Shown one piece after another: positions 1 through 9,140 of a stretch of DNA of 64,000 nt (the stretch's first letter is position 1; each line of letters begins with the position of its first letter). Below the pieces are notes generated by a model. It was not told the DNA's origin and ran no database searches. It worked only from the letters and a program-made list of their open reading frames with translations. The position numbers and the translations under genes are program-made. Source of the DNA: Chryseobacterium turcicum (GTDB lineage Bacteria; Bacteroidota; Bacteroidia; Flavobacteriales; Weeksellaceae); contig NZ_JAJNAY010000001.1 of the NCBI RefSeq assembly GCF_021010565.1, positions 2,646,001-2,710,000 on the forward strand, given 5' to 3'.

Positions 1-285
1 GTAAGAGCATCTTTATCTTTATTAAGCGGAAAATGGACGTTAATGATTCTGTTTCAAATCAATGAAAATATTATTAGATATGGAGAATTGAAAAGAGCTG
101 TGGTTGGAATTAGCGAAAAAATGTTGATACAAGAATTAAATATGCTTGTAGAGAATAAATTAGTCAATAAAAAAATATATCCCGAGATTCCGCCAAAAGT
201 AGAATACAGCTTGACAGATTTGGGACTGAAAACCCTACCAATTGCAGACCAATTAGCACAATTTGGATTGGAGAATTTAGTTTAA
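1..285 (+). CDS. HxlR-family winged-helix regulator (5' end cut by window edge)
   Basis: The reading frame is open from base 1 and reads VRASLSLLSGKWTLMILF before the first in-window ATG at 43, so the gene begins outside the window. The SGKWTLMIL segment matches the core of HxlR/MarR-like DNA-binding domains, and the rest (IRYGELKRAVVGISEKMLIQEL, then the wing region LVNKKIYPEIPPKVEYSLTDLG) gives the recognition helix and beta-wing. Family members are small homodimeric transcription factors, often redox or electrophile responsive and divergent from the oxidoreductases they control. The N-terminal cysteine typical of the family would lie upstream and cannot be seen. The AraC gene starts 10 bp after the stop. 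Confidence 0.85.
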   Translation, partial: VRASLSLLSGKWTLMILFQINENIIRYGELKRAVVGISEKMLIQELNMLVENKLVNKKIYPEIPPKVEYSLTDLGLKTLPIADQLAQFGLENLV

Positions 286-295
286 TGATGTTTAA

Positions 296-1168
296 ATGAA
301 GATATTAAAATTTCACAAAACCGAATGTGGTGTAGATTTTCTTTTGAATGTTTTGCCATCAGAAGAAGCGAAAGGAAACTATCAAAATTCTGGAGTTTAC
401 AGTACCGATTTCTTTGAAATTATTGTTTTTAAAAAAGGAAAAGGAATTTTAATATTAAATGAAAAACAAATCGATATTTCAGAAAATTCTATCGTCTTTA
501 TTTCCCCATTTCAAAAACGACAATGGAATTTGGAACCAAACGATTTAGAATTCACGGTGCTTGCTTTTCAGGAAGATTTTCTGAATGATTTTTTTGCAGA
601 TAAATTATTCACGTATCGACTACTCTATTTTTATCAATTAGATTGCCCTTTGGATTTTATTGAAAGCAAAGAAAATATTGAAAAATATTGCGAATTACTC
701 ACAGAAATTAAAATAGAATTAATTGCTAGAAAACCCGACAGTGTTCATATTATTCGTTCTTTAATTTATTACTTGTTACAAAAATTAAACCGCCAATATG
801 CACAAATAAATAACTTATCTTTAGAAAAATCTGACAGTAATAATGCTTTTCAGTTTAAAAAACTGTTAGAAAAATACATCAAAGAAAAACAACGAATTGA
901 AGACTATACATCTTTGTTAAATATCAGTAGAATATCGCTAAACAAGGCCATTAAAACTCAATTTAATGTTACAGCAAGCTATTTATTGAAGCAACGTTTG
1001 CTTTTTGAAATTAAAAATTATCTCATTTATTCTGAGCTTACCGTTGCCGAAATTGCACACGAATTGCATTTTTCTGAATCCAATCATTTGATGCGTTTTT
1101 TCAAAACCCAAACAGGATTTACAACAAGCGAATTTATTTCCGATTATCAAAATGGTAGTTATTCGTAA
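296..1168 (+). CDS. AraC-family transcriptional regulator
   Basis: A 290-residue protein with the usual two-part layout: an N-terminal cupin-like sensor (residues about 1-160, including ISENSIVFISPFQKRQW, a typical AraC_binding pattern) and a C-terminal double helix-turn-helix (about 190-285) with LTVAEIAHELHFSESNHLMRFF, the second HTH consensus. It follows the HxlR gene by 10 bp, so the two may be cotranscribed. The probable target is the downstream hydrolase or the redox genes nearby; this is inference. The effector is not recognisable. Confidence 0.9.
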   Translation: MKILKFHKTECGVDFLLNVLPSEEAKGNYQNSGVYSTDFFEIIVFKKGKGILILNEKQIDISENSIVFISPFQKRQWNLEPNDLEFTVLAFQEDFLNDFFADKLFTYRLLYFYQLDCPLDFIESKENIEKYCELLTEIKIELIARKPDSVHIIRSLIYYLLQKLNRQYAQINNLSLEKSDSNNAFQFKKLLEKYIKEKQRIEDYTSLLNISRISLNKAIKTQFNVTASYLLKQRLLFEIKNYLIYSELTVAEIAHELHFSESNHLMRFFKTQTGFTTSEFISDYQNGSYS

Positions 1169-1233
1169 TCATTTGGTAGCAAATCAAATTTGATTGAGAA
1201 CTAATTTTGCCCTATAATTTAAAACAAAAATTT

Positions 1234-1776
1234 ATGAGCAAAGCATTAATAATTATCGATATTCAAAATGATTATTTTGAAAACGGAGCTATGGAATTGG
1301 TGGGTTCTTTAGAAGCTAGTGAAAATGCAAAAAAGGTTTTATCAAAATTCAGAAATGAAAAATTACCAGTTGTTCACATTCAACATCTTTCTGTTGCACC
1401 AGGTTCCTTCTTTTTCTTGCCCGAAACAAAAGGACAAGAAATTCACGAAAATGTAAAACCTCTATCTGGCGAAAAAGTAATTGAAAAATACTATCCAAAC
1501 AGCTTCAGAGAAACCGAGCTTTTAGAATATTTGAAATCTCAAAACGTTACCGAATTGGTATTTGTAGGAATGATGACGCAAATGTGTATCGATGCAACAG
1601 TACGAGCGGCAAAAGATTCGAACTTCGAATGTACCGTAATTGCCGATGCAACTGCAACAAGAGATTTGGAAGTAAATGGGAAACAAGTAAAAGCAACCGA
1701 CGTGCAAACTGCATTTTTAGCAGGATTGAGTTTCTTTTATGCAGAAGTCAAGAACACGGCAGATTTTTCAATTTAG
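1234..1776 (+). CDS. Isochorismatase-like cysteine hydrolase
   Basis: A 180-residue protein of the isochorismatase/nicotinamidase fold. The catalytic triad is visible: Asp9 in IIDIQNDYF, Lys85 in KYYPNSF and Cys118 in GMMTQMCIDATVRAA. Homologues cleave amide or vinyl-ether bonds of small molecules; the substrate is not predictable here. The ATG at 1234 gives the canonical MSKALIIIDIQ start. An upstream in-frame TTG at 1207 would add nine residues with no family match and overlaps TAATTTTG (1202-1209), which fits the Bacteroidota -7 box TAnnTTTG and so supports the later start. A hairpin terminator follows the gene. Confidence 0.9.
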   Translation: MSKALIIIDIQNDYFENGAMELVGSLEASENAKKVLSKFRNEKLPVVHIQHLSVAPGSFFFLPETKGQEIHENVKPLSGEKVIEKYYPNSFRETELLEYLKSQNVTELVFVGMMTQMCIDATVRAAKDSNFECTVIADATATRDLEVNGKQVKATDVQTAFLAGLSFFYAEVKNTADFSI

Positions 1777-1811
1777 GTTGAACGATTTAAAAAAATAGGA
1801 ATTTCACCAAA

Positions 1812-1846
1812 AAACCTCATCAAATTTTAACTTGATGAGTTTTTTT
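1812..1846 (+). terminator. Rho-independent terminator
   Basis: CTCATCAA (1816-1823) pairs perfectly with TTGATGAG (1832-1839) around an 8-nt loop, preceded by an A run and followed by seven T. It ends the HxlR-AraC-hydrolase group and can also serve the converging minus-strand gene. Confidence 0.85.
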
Positions 1847-1874
1847 GATGTAATAAAGGCTTATTTTTTCATAC

Positions 1875-2471
1875 TTATACTCCGAAAAAATTTTCTAAAT
1901 ATATAGGATAATTCTCTAAATCTTTAGCAATATCGCCATCTTTGAAAATATCGAAACAATTATAATCTGCTAGTATTTCTACACCACAAAAACGGTAATT
2001 GCTTGTAATAGGAATAAAGAAATCAGCAGTGCTTCGTCCTTCAAATAAAACTTGATTTGGGTCATCAAAACTATTTTTTGGTGCATTCCAAGTTGCAGAA
2101 ACCATAAATTTTTTGCCTTGTAAATACCCGCCAGTTCCATACTGTCTTGATGGGTCTGTTCTTGTTCGCCCATCACCTTCAAGAAATTTTTTGCTGTTAC
2201 CTGCACTGCTAAAAATTTCATCTACATATTTTTTATAAATCCAAGGTGCACCGAACCAATTTACAGGAGTTTGCAAAATGATAATATCTGCCTCCAAATG
2301 TTTTTCTACTTCTTCATCGGCATCGTAACCATCTTCCACTTTAGTTTCTAAAACTTCAAAACCTTTCGTTAAGAAAAAATCTTTTGCTTTTTGGTGGAAT
2401 GAGTCATTTAGTGTGCCTTCGCTCCAATTAGGATAAGTTAAATGCGTATTAATTAAGAGTACTTTTTTCAT
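1875..2471 (-). CDS. MdaB-like NAD(P)H:quinone reductase (flavodoxin fold)
   Basis: A 198-residue flavodoxin-like protein. Recognisable segments are the N-terminal beta strand KVLLINTHLTYPNW, the helix EVEKHLEADIIILQTPVNWFGAPWIYKKYVDEIFS shared with MdaB and NQO-like enzymes, and the loop YGTGGYLQGKKFMVSATWNAP that lines the FAD site. Such enzymes reduce quinones by two electrons with NAD(P)H in the cytoplasm and protect against electrophiles. It lies 22 bp downstream of the aldo/keto reductase on the same strand, so the two probably form an operon for carbonyl and quinone detoxification. Confidence 0.88.
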   Translation of the reverse strand: MKKVLLINTHLTYPNWSEGTLNDSFHQKAKDFFLTKGFEVLETKVEDGYDADEEVEKHLEADIIILQTPVNWFGAPWIYKKYVDEIFSSAGNSKKFLEGDGRTRTDPSRQYGTGGYLQGKKFMVSATWNAPKNSFDDPNQVLFEGRSTADFFIPITSNYRFCGVEILADYNCFDIFKDGDIAKDLENYPIYLENFFGV

Positions 2472-2493
2472 TATTTATATTATTTCTTTAAAA

Positions 2494-3657
<1,164 letters not shown>

Positions 3658-3665
3658 TTACAATG

Positions 3666-3673
3666 CAAAGTTA
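3666..3673 (-). promoter_or_regulatory. Probable -7 box of the aldo/keto reductase operon
   Basis: Minus strand reads TAACTTTG, matching TAnnTTTG, 27 bp before the start codon at 3639. No clear TTTG -33 box is seen at the usual distance. Confidence 0.5.
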
Positions 3674-3698
3674 GAAACAGGCGAAACGGACTAAGGAA

Positions 3699-3734
3699 AC
3701 AGATTACTATTAAAAAAGAAACAAATTACTGATT
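3699..3734. promoter_or_regulatory. Candidate AraC operator (two direct repeats)
   Basis: Half-sites ACAGATTACTATTA (from 3699) and ACAAATTACTGATT (from 3721) match at 10 of 14 positions and start 22 bp apart, two helical turns, as in AraC-family operators. They lie 60-95 bp upstream of the aldo/keto reductase start. Very similar motifs occur at 7893 and 8953. Confidence 0.5.
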
Positions 3735-3738
3735 ACGA

Positions 3739-3766
3739 AAAACGCCCCGAAATTTCGGGACGTTTT
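3739..3766 (-). terminator. Terminator after the AraC gene
   Basis: The perfect palindrome CCCGAAATTTCGGG (3746-3759) is extended by AACG/CGTT arms, with a T run on the minus strand. It lies downstream of the minus-strand AraC gene ending at 3840. Confidence 0.75.
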
Positions 3767-3839
3767 AATTGCAAATTTTATTTCACAAACTCAGCATTAT
3801 TCTTTTTTACAAGTAACCTTTTTGGACGGCAAAACTTCA

Positions 3840-4736
3840 CTAATTCAAAAACTGTTCTCGGTATTCTGTTGGCGTAAGTCCTACTTCTTTTTTAAAAAGT
3901 CTCGAAAAATAAGGTGGGTTTTCAAAACCTAATTCATAAGCAGTTTCAGCGACAGTTTTGTCTGTACTCATCAAAATGTTTTTTGCTTCCATAACTAATG
4001 CTATGTGAATATGTTCTAATGCAGTTTTCCCTGTTTCTTGTTTCAATAGGTCGCTTAAATATCTTGACGATAAGTTTAATCTTTCAGCCATATATTTTAC
4101 GGTTGGTAAGCCGTTTTTTTGAAAACTTCCATTTTCAAAATATAATTTTAAAACTTCTGTAAATTTTGAAACAGTTGTACCTGACAATACATTTCTGTTT
4201 AGAAATTGTCGCTTGTAAAATCTTTGCGAATATTTTAAAATAGAGTCGATATGTGTTAGAATAATATCTTTGCTGAATTCATCCTGATTATTGTAATATT
4301 CGCCTTTTATTTTGTTGAATAATTCCCAAAGTGTTTCTTCTTCACTGGGAGATAAATGCAAAGCCTCATTGGTTTCATAGTCGAAGAAACCATATTTTTG
4401 AATACTTGAATGCAGCGAATGGTTTATTAAAAAATCTTCGTGAATATAAATCATAAAGCCTTTCTCGGTCAGCTCTATATCATTCATTTGGATGATTTGA
4501 TTGGGCTTCAAAAAAAACATCGAACCATTTTCGTGGTCGTATTTTGTTCTACCGTACATCACATTTCCCGATTTTACTTTCTTTAAAGCAATTTTATAAA
4601 AACCTAATGTAAATTCTGTTTCTACAAACTTGCAACCTCTAATATCTTCAAAAGTGACCAAACCCAATAATGGATTTTCGGGTGGTGGAAAACCGTTGAA
4701 GGTATAGAGTTCAGTAATTGTTTTAAAATGTTTCAT
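3840..4736 (-). CDS. AraC-family transcriptional regulator
   Basis: A 298-residue protein. The C-terminal HTH pair is clear: LPTVKYMAERLNLSSRYLSDLLKQETG (about 200-230) and KTVAETAYELGFENPPYFSRLFKKEVGLTPTEYR (about 255-290). The N-terminal half has the cupin-like sensor pattern common in Bacteroidota AraC proteins. It is the last gene of the minus-strand SDR-SDR-crotonase-ABM set (57 bp after the ABM gene), or a separate unit controlling that set. A strong terminator follows. Confidence 0.92.
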   Translation of the reverse strand: MKHFKTITELYTFNGFPPPENPLLGLVTFEDIRGCKFVETEFTLGFYKIALKKVKSGNVMYGRTKYDHENGSMFFLKPNQIIQMNDIELTEKGFMIYIHEDFLINHSLHSSIQKYGFFDYETNEALHLSPSEEETLWELFNKIKGEYYNNQDEFSKDIILTHIDSILKYSQRFYKRQFLNRNVLSGTTVSKFTEVLKLYFENGSFQKNGLPTVKYMAERLNLSSRYLSDLLKQETGKTALEHIHIALVMEAKNILMSTDKTVAETAYELGFENPPYFSRLFKKEVGLTPTEYREQFLN

Positions 4737-4792
4737 CTCAATATTGTTTCAAATTTATTAAAAATAAAAATGGCTTTCTTCTGTTTGATATA

Positions 4793-5092
4793 TTAAATTT
4801 CTTCAAGCTGATTAGCAATAGGTGCTTCAAGCAGTTTATTCGTCAAAAAACTAAAAAATGTTTTTACATACACCTGTTCCAAATGCCAATCGTACAATTC
4901 TTTGGATTTGTAAACTGCAAAAATAACAAGAGTATTTGGTTCGTCTTTTTTTCTTGTTAATTTGAAGATTTCTGTGCCTTCTTCCAACGAAATTTCATCT
5001 CTTGTGGTTTTAGCTTTTATCAAAACTTCGTCTATAAATTCTGGATTTATGGTAAGTTCAGCGTGGGTAATTATTCTTTCTAAATTCTCCAT
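4793..5092 (-). CDS. ABM-type monooxygenase-like protein
   Basis: A 99-residue protein with the ferredoxin-like dimeric alpha/beta barrel pattern of antibiotic-biosynthesis monooxygenase / YgiN-like quinol monooxygenases: an initial strand ITHAELTINPEFIDEVL, a central GTEIFKLTRKKDEPNTLVIFAVYKSKELYDWHLEQVYVKTF segment with the typical Asn-Thr-(hydrophobic) strand and Trp-His helix, and a hydrophobic C-terminus. These proteins oxidise quinols without cofactor or bind small aromatics. It sits between the exported crotonase and the AraC gene. Confidence 0.7.
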   Translation of the reverse strand: MENLERIITHAELTINPEFIDEVLIKAKTTRDEISLEEGTEIFKLTRKKDEPNTLVIFAVYKSKELYDWHLEQVYVKTFFSFLTNKLLEAPIANQLEEI

Positions 5093-5154
5093 TATTTTTT
5101 ATTTTTAAAATAGCGGTGTTATATTTTTCACACCGCTATTTGGTTTTGATTGAA

Positions 5155-6084
5155 TTATTTCTTCTGATTTTTTTTGCTTTCTTGAATACGTTTGTTTCCT
5201 TCACCAACGTAGAAGCCCATATTTTGCTCTAATTTTTCCACGCCAATTTCACCATACATCGCTCCAAAAACGGGTACTCTTGTTTGCAAACCTGCCCACG
5301 ATAATGATTTCAGAAATTCGGAATAAGATGCTAAACGTTCAGCCTCGGTAGGTGCTGCAACCAAATTAAGTTGTTGTTTTACCGTAACCAAAGCTGTTTT
5401 ATCAAACGTAGCTAAGCGATTAGCCAAATTATCTACAAAAGCATCTAATTCAGCGTTGGGTAATGTTCTGGTAACCAATCCAAATTTTTCTGCAATGGTT
5501 GCATCGTAATCATTGCCACTTGCAAATACTTCAAATGCTCTGTCTCTGCCTATTAATCTTGGCAGCAAATTAGTTCCGCCGCCACCTGGAAAAAGACCAA
5601 CGCCAACTTCTGGTTGCTCGAACACTGCTAATTCTTTGCTTGCATAACGTAAGTCAAAAGCCAAGCTCAATTCATCGCCACCGCCTTGTGTGCGACCTTT
5701 GATATTGGCAATGGTAATAAACGGTGCATTGGTAATATTTGTCAATAAATCTACAAACATTGGTTTACCTTCAGTAGTTACTGAACCTGCAAAACCTGCC
5801 ATTTGTGTAAGGTCGAAATGGTTGAAGAAATAGCCTTTTACATCGCTTTGAAAAATGACCACTTTTACTGCTGAATCTTTACTCAACGTTTTAATTACCT
5901 CATTCAAATCGGTCAGTGTTTCAGGCACAATTACATTGATGGGCGCATTTGAAAAATGTATTTTTCTGATTTCCGGCGACACTTTTTCTACACTTATGGT
6001 ACTTTTTGCTTTTGTTTGAGCGTAGCTGTTTATGCTGAATACGGTTGCTATCAATAGGATAGCTGCTAATTTTATACTTTTCAT
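5155..6084 (-). CDS. Exported enoyl-CoA hydratase/isomerase-family protein
   Basis: A 309-residue protein with a type-I signal peptide (MKSIKLAAILLIATVFSINSYAQ, cleavage near residue 22) followed by a complete crotonase fold. The oxyanion segment IKGRTQGGGDELSLAFDLRYAS keeps the Glu of the GGGxEL motif, and FEQPEVGVGLFPGGGGTNLL keeps the second catalytic Glu. The family uses acyl-CoA substrates, which are cytoplasmic, so a secretion signal is unexpected. It may act on a non-CoA substrate in the periplasm. The SDR gene lies 26 bp upstream and the ABM gene 62 bp downstream, suggesting one operon. Confidence 0.85.
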   Translation of the reverse strand: MKSIKLAAILLIATVFSINSYAQTKAKSTISVEKVSPEIRKIHFSNAPINVIVPETLTDLNEVIKTLSKDSAVKVVIFQSDVKGYFFNHFDLTQMAGFAGSVTTEGKPMFVDLLTNITNAPFITIANIKGRTQGGGDELSLAFDLRYASKELAVFEQPEVGVGLFPGGGGTNLLPRLIGRDRAFEVFASGNDYDATIAEKFGLVTRTLPNAELDAFVDNLANRLATFDKTALVTVKQQLNLVAAPTEAERLASYSEFLKSLSWAGLQTRVPVFGAMYGEIGVEKLEQNMGFYVGEGNKRIQESKKNQKK

Positions 6085-6110
6085 TTTATTATTAATATTT
6101 TTAAATTGAA

Positions 6111-6851
6111 TTAATGAGAATCGTTCATCATTGCAAAAGCTTCTGTTGGGGATGATAAATAGAATTTTCTAAATTCTGCTGTTTCTCCAACCTGAATTTC
6201 ATATTCGTCATTTTCCATTGCGGTTATCAAGTCTTGTGCTACCTTGCTTGGAGCCAGTCCGCTTTCGCCACCATAACCTTTTGTTAAGTCTGTGTTTACC
6301 ATTGGGGGCAATAATTCAAAAACCTTTATTGCCGTATCTTTTGCTAAAGTATAACGAAGCGAAAGCGTGTAAGAACGGATGGCTGCCTTGCTATCAGAAT
6401 AAGTAGCTATAAAATGGTGTGGCGAATAAGCAGTGAGAGAAGATACATTTACAATGGCGGTTTCTTGCTGTGATTTTAACTGTGGTAATAACTTTCCGAT
6501 AAGCCTAATCACCGAGAAATAATTCGTAGCAAATTCTTCGGTAGCTTTTTCAAAGTCAGTCGCAGCAACGTTTTTCGGGTCAGCTATTAACCCTGCGTTG
6601 TTGATAAGTACACTTAATTCAGGAAATTCGGTAGTAACTCTATTAACTAAATGTTGTACATCGCTTTCGTTACTGACATCACAACGGATAGCAGCTACGC
6701 CAGGCAATGATTCGGCTGCTGCTTTTAATTTGCTTTCCGTTCTGCCAACGATAATAACTTTATTTCCTTTTGCAATTAGATTTTCTGCAATTGCAAAACC
6801 TATACCTGAGCCACCGCCTGTAATAAGAACTGTTTTGTTTGTAATATTCAT
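6111..6851 (-). CDS. Short-chain dehydrogenase/reductase (DltE-like)
   Basis: A 246-residue classical SDR. The Rossmann motif TGGGSGIG lies at residues 11-18, NNAG follows VLINNAG near residue 86, and the catalytic Ser-Tyr-Lys is NVSSLTAYSPHHFIATYSDSKAA (Tyr-x3-Lys). These enzymes oxidise or reduce alcohols and carbonyls with NAD(P)(H). It is second in the set starting with the SDR at 7691 and is followed closely by the exported crotonase. The substrate is unknown. Confidence 0.92.
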   Translation of the reverse strand: MNITNKTVLITGGGSGIGFAIAENLIAKGNKVIIVGRTESKLKAAAESLPGVAAIRCDVSNESDVQHLVNRVTTEFPELSVLINNAGLIADPKNVAATDFEKATEEFATNYFSVIRLIGKLLPQLKSQQETAIVNVSSLTAYSPHHFIATYSDSKAAIRSYTLSLRYTLAKDTAIKVFELLPPMVNTDLTKGYGGESGLAPSKVAQDLITAMENDEYEIQVGETAEFRKFYLSSPTEAFAMMNDSH

Positions 6852-6887
6852 TTTTTTTAAATTTTAAATTGTTGTTAAAGTATTTTA

Positions 6888-7691
6888 TTAAGATTTTGCA
6901 ACCATTTTCAGCATATTGCCTTCCAACATTTTGGGTGCAAATTTTTGTAGAAAATTTATCATACCCGACTGCTTACCAACAGGATTGCTGAATTTCGGTT
7001 CTTTCGTTTCTATTAGTTTAGTAATGATATTTACCACAGGTTCAGGGGTTTGAGCGTTGTCTAATCCTGCTTGTGTTAAAGCAATTACTTTTTTTCTGTA
7101 AGCGTCATAATCGGCAATATTCTTTCCGTTGGAAGCCACTGCATTATGTCCTAAATTTGTTTTAAACCAAAGCGGTTCTACCACACTTACCTTAATATTG
7201 AATTGATTAAGTTCTAATCGCAAAGCTTTGAAATAGCCTTCAACAGCGTGTTTTGAGGCAGAATAGAAAGATAAATTTGGTGGACCAATTAAGCCAACGA
7301 TAGAACTAACGGTAATGATTTGCCCAAATTTTTGTTTACGGAAATGTGGTAAAATGGCGTTGGTCACTTTTACTGTTCCCCAAAAATTGGTTTCAAACTG
7401 ATTTCTTGCTACGTCCAAAGGTGTTTCTTCGGCAATGCCTGTAACCATAAACCCAGCATTGTTTACCAATACATCTAAGGTTTTTATTTGGCTAAATAAT
7501 TCGGAAGTAAATGATAAGATAGACTTGTCGTCATCAATATCCAACTGCAATAATTTGAAAGGAAATTTACCTTGGTATTTTTGTGGTTCACGGCTTGTGC
7601 CTATTACATTGAAACCTTTTTTGTGAAGATCGTTGGCAAGCATCAACCCAAAACCCGATGATGCCCCTGTAATTAATATTGTTTTGCTCAT
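6888..7691 (-). CDS. Short-chain dehydrogenase/reductase
   Basis: A 267-residue classical SDR with TGASSGFG at residues 8-15, DVLVNNAGF near 80 and the catalytic ITVSSIVGLIGPPNLSFYSASKHA (Ser-Tyr-x3-Lys). It is the first gene of the SDR-SDR-crotonase-ABM-AraC set. A TAGTTTTG -7 box lies 31 bp before the start codon. It is not a close copy of the next SDR. The substrate is unknown. Confidence 0.92.
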   Translation of the reverse strand: MSKTILITGASSGFGLMLANDLHKKGFNVIGTSREPQKYQGKFPFKLLQLDIDDDKSILSFTSELFSQIKTLDVLVNNAGFMVTGIAEETPLDVARNQFETNFWGTVKVTNAILPHFRKQKFGQIITVSSIVGLIGPPNLSFYSASKHAVEGYFKALRLELNQFNIKVSVVEPLWFKTNLGHNAVASNGKNIADYDAYRKKVIALTQAGLDNAQTPEPVVNIITKLIETKEPKFSNPVGKQSGMINFLQKFAPKMLEGNMLKMVAKS

Positions 7692-7721
7692 TGTTTTAAT
7701 TTTTACAATTATTTAATGATG

Positions 7722-7729
7722 CAAAACTA
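7722..7729 (-). promoter_or_regulatory. Probable -7 box for the SDR operon
   Basis: Minus strand TAGTTTTG matches TAnnTTTG, 31 bp before the start at 7691. A TTTG occurs 27 bp further upstream, longer than the usual 17-23 bp spacing. Confidence 0.45.
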
Positions 7730-7871
7730 CTATTGATGTCGCCCTCGCTAGTTATACAAAAGTGGGAAGTTGTGATACATTTTTACAGAGAGAAGATTTG
7801 TCTTTTGACGAATATTGGGTTTTAAGTTGCATAGTGGGAAATCTCACTTAACCATTTTTTTTATGATGGGT

Positions 7872-7906
7872 TCAATTAATATCTAAAATGAAACAAATAA
7901 CTGATA
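7872..7906. promoter_or_regulatory. Candidate AraC operator half-site, partner weak
   Basis: ACAAATAACTGATA (7893-7906) matches the 3721 half-site at 12 of 14 positions. A poorer partner (8 of 14) starts at 7872, 21 bp away. It lies about 200 bp upstream of the SDR start and beside the terminator of the next AraC gene. Confidence 0.35.
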
Positions 7907-7936
7907 ACGAAAAAACGCCTCTTTTGGAGACGTTTT
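7907..7936 (-). terminator. Terminator after the third AraC gene
   Basis: Minus strand AAAACGTCTC-CAAAA-GAGGCGTTTTTT forms a hairpin with one internal mismatch and a T run, 8 bp beyond the stop of the AraC gene at 7944. Confidence 0.7.
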
Positions 7937-7943
7937 CATTGTT

Positions 7944-8804
7944 TTAATTTTTACTGATTGTTTGCAATCGATATTCTTTTGGAGTAAGATTGACTTGCTT
8001 TTTAAAAAACTTAGCAAAGTAATTTGGATATTCAAAACCGAGTTCATAGGCAATTTCGGTATTGTTTAAATCTGTTCTTTTTTCAAGCAATTCTTTTGCT
8101 TTTGCGATTACAAATTCGTGAATATTTTCGATAGCCGATTTTTGAGTAAAATGTTTAATGATGTCACCAAAATAATTCGGTGTCAATCCAACTTTTTCAG
8201 CAAAGAATTGAACATTGGGCGTTTGGCTTACTGGTTCATTGTAATAATTTTTCAAATTCTGTTGAAAATCGGTTACAACTCGATTGTATTGTTTTGGATC
8301 GGAAGAAAATTGTCGTTTGTAAAATGCTTCTACCAAAGAGATTAAAACATTTACATAAGACAATAAAACCCCGAAATTTTGTTTTTCAGAATTATAATAT
8401 TTTATCATTAAACCAAATAAAGTGCTGACCTCTTTTAATTCGCTTTCGGTTAAAAACAGGGCTTCGTGTAACCCATAATCCAAATAATTTTTAAATAAAA
8501 ATCTGTTTTCTTCGATTATTTTTTTTGATAACTGCAAATACATCCCTGAAAATGTAGGTTCAATATCCCAACCTCCAACCATCTCAGGACTATTGAAAAA
8601 CACCGCAGTTATTGGCTTTGCATCTGGTTTAGTTTTATCTTTAAAATTTATTTTGAAAGAAATTCTGTAAAAATCAACCATTACAGACTCCGACTTCAAA
8701 CGCATATTTGCGGGCTCATAATAACCAATGTCAATATCATTATCCAATGGTTTTGCGACACCCAAATAGTCATTATAGTCTTTAAAGTCTTTGAATAATT
8801 TCAT
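7944..8804 (-). CDS. AraC-family transcriptional regulator
   Basis: A 286-residue protein. The C-terminal double HTH is VQFFAEKVGLTPNYFGDIIKHFTQ (about 195-220) and TDLNNTEIAYELGFEYPNYFAKFFKKQVNLTPKEYR (about 245-280). The N-terminal half resembles the sensor of the AraC protein at 3840. It is a single gene between terminators. The 14-bp motif found near the other redox genes also lies about 145 bp upstream of its start, suggesting autoregulation or cross-regulation. The effector is unknown. Confidence 0.92.
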   Translation of the reverse strand: MKLFKDFKDYNDYLGVAKPLDNDIDIGYYEPANMRLKSESVMVDFYRISFKINFKDKTKPDAKPITAVFFNSPEMVGGWDIEPTFSGMYLQLSKKIIEENRFLFKNYLDYGLHEALFLTESELKEVSTLFGLMIKYYNSEKQNFGVLLSYVNVLISLVEAFYKRQFSSDPKQYNRVVTDFQQNLKNYYNEPVSQTPNVQFFAEKVGLTPNYFGDIIKHFTQKSAIENIHEFVIAKAKELLEKRTDLNNTEIAYELGFEYPNYFAKFFKKQVNLTPKEYRLQTISKN

Positions 8805-8897
8805 ACTATAAAGTTAGATTTTAAATTTTTAATCGTAAGAAAGCCAATAAGCTAAATCATAAAAAGCATTGATTTGTTCAATTTTATGGCTAATCTA

Positions 8898-8905
8898 CAA
8901 AGGTA
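8898..8905 (-). promoter_or_regulatory. Possible -7 box for the AraC gene
   Basis: Minus strand TACCTTTG matches TAnnTTTG, 94 bp upstream of the AraC start at 8804, and the putative operator at 8931-8966 lies just upstream of it. Confidence 0.4.
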
Positions 8906-8930
8906 AAATCACGTAGAATAATTTGGGGGA

Positions 8931-8966
8931 ACATTTCACTGTAAAAAAGGATACAAATTACTGATT
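8931..8966. promoter_or_regulatory. Candidate AraC operator (two direct repeats)
   Basis: ACATTTCACTGTAA (from 8931) and ACAAATTACTGATT (from 8953) start exactly 22 bp apart and share 9 of 14 positions; the second is identical to the half-site at 3721. Confidence 0.5.
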
Positions 8967-9140
8967 GGTTGTATTTTTTATCATTTTTTATGAGAAATTT
9001 TAATTTTAAAACAATAATAGCTCAAACAATTAGCAAGACCTTATTTTTAGAAAAATAATTATTTAAAGAGAAACCACTTGCAAGACTTTTCGCAAGTGGT
9101 TTTTTATTTTTATTAAAAATTAGGCAATTGTAAATTCAAA
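8967..9140. other. Gene-free remainder of the 8,805-9,140 gap with a bidirectional terminator
   Basis: No ORF is supported here. Near 9071-9108 CCACTTGC pairs with GCAAGTGG and is followed by TTTTTTATTTTT on the plus strand and by a shorter T-rich tract on the minus strand. It ends the minus-strand SDR at 9141. The stronger plus-strand T tract has no upstream plus-strand gene to serve, so an untranslated small transcript is possible but unsupported. Confidence 0.6.
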
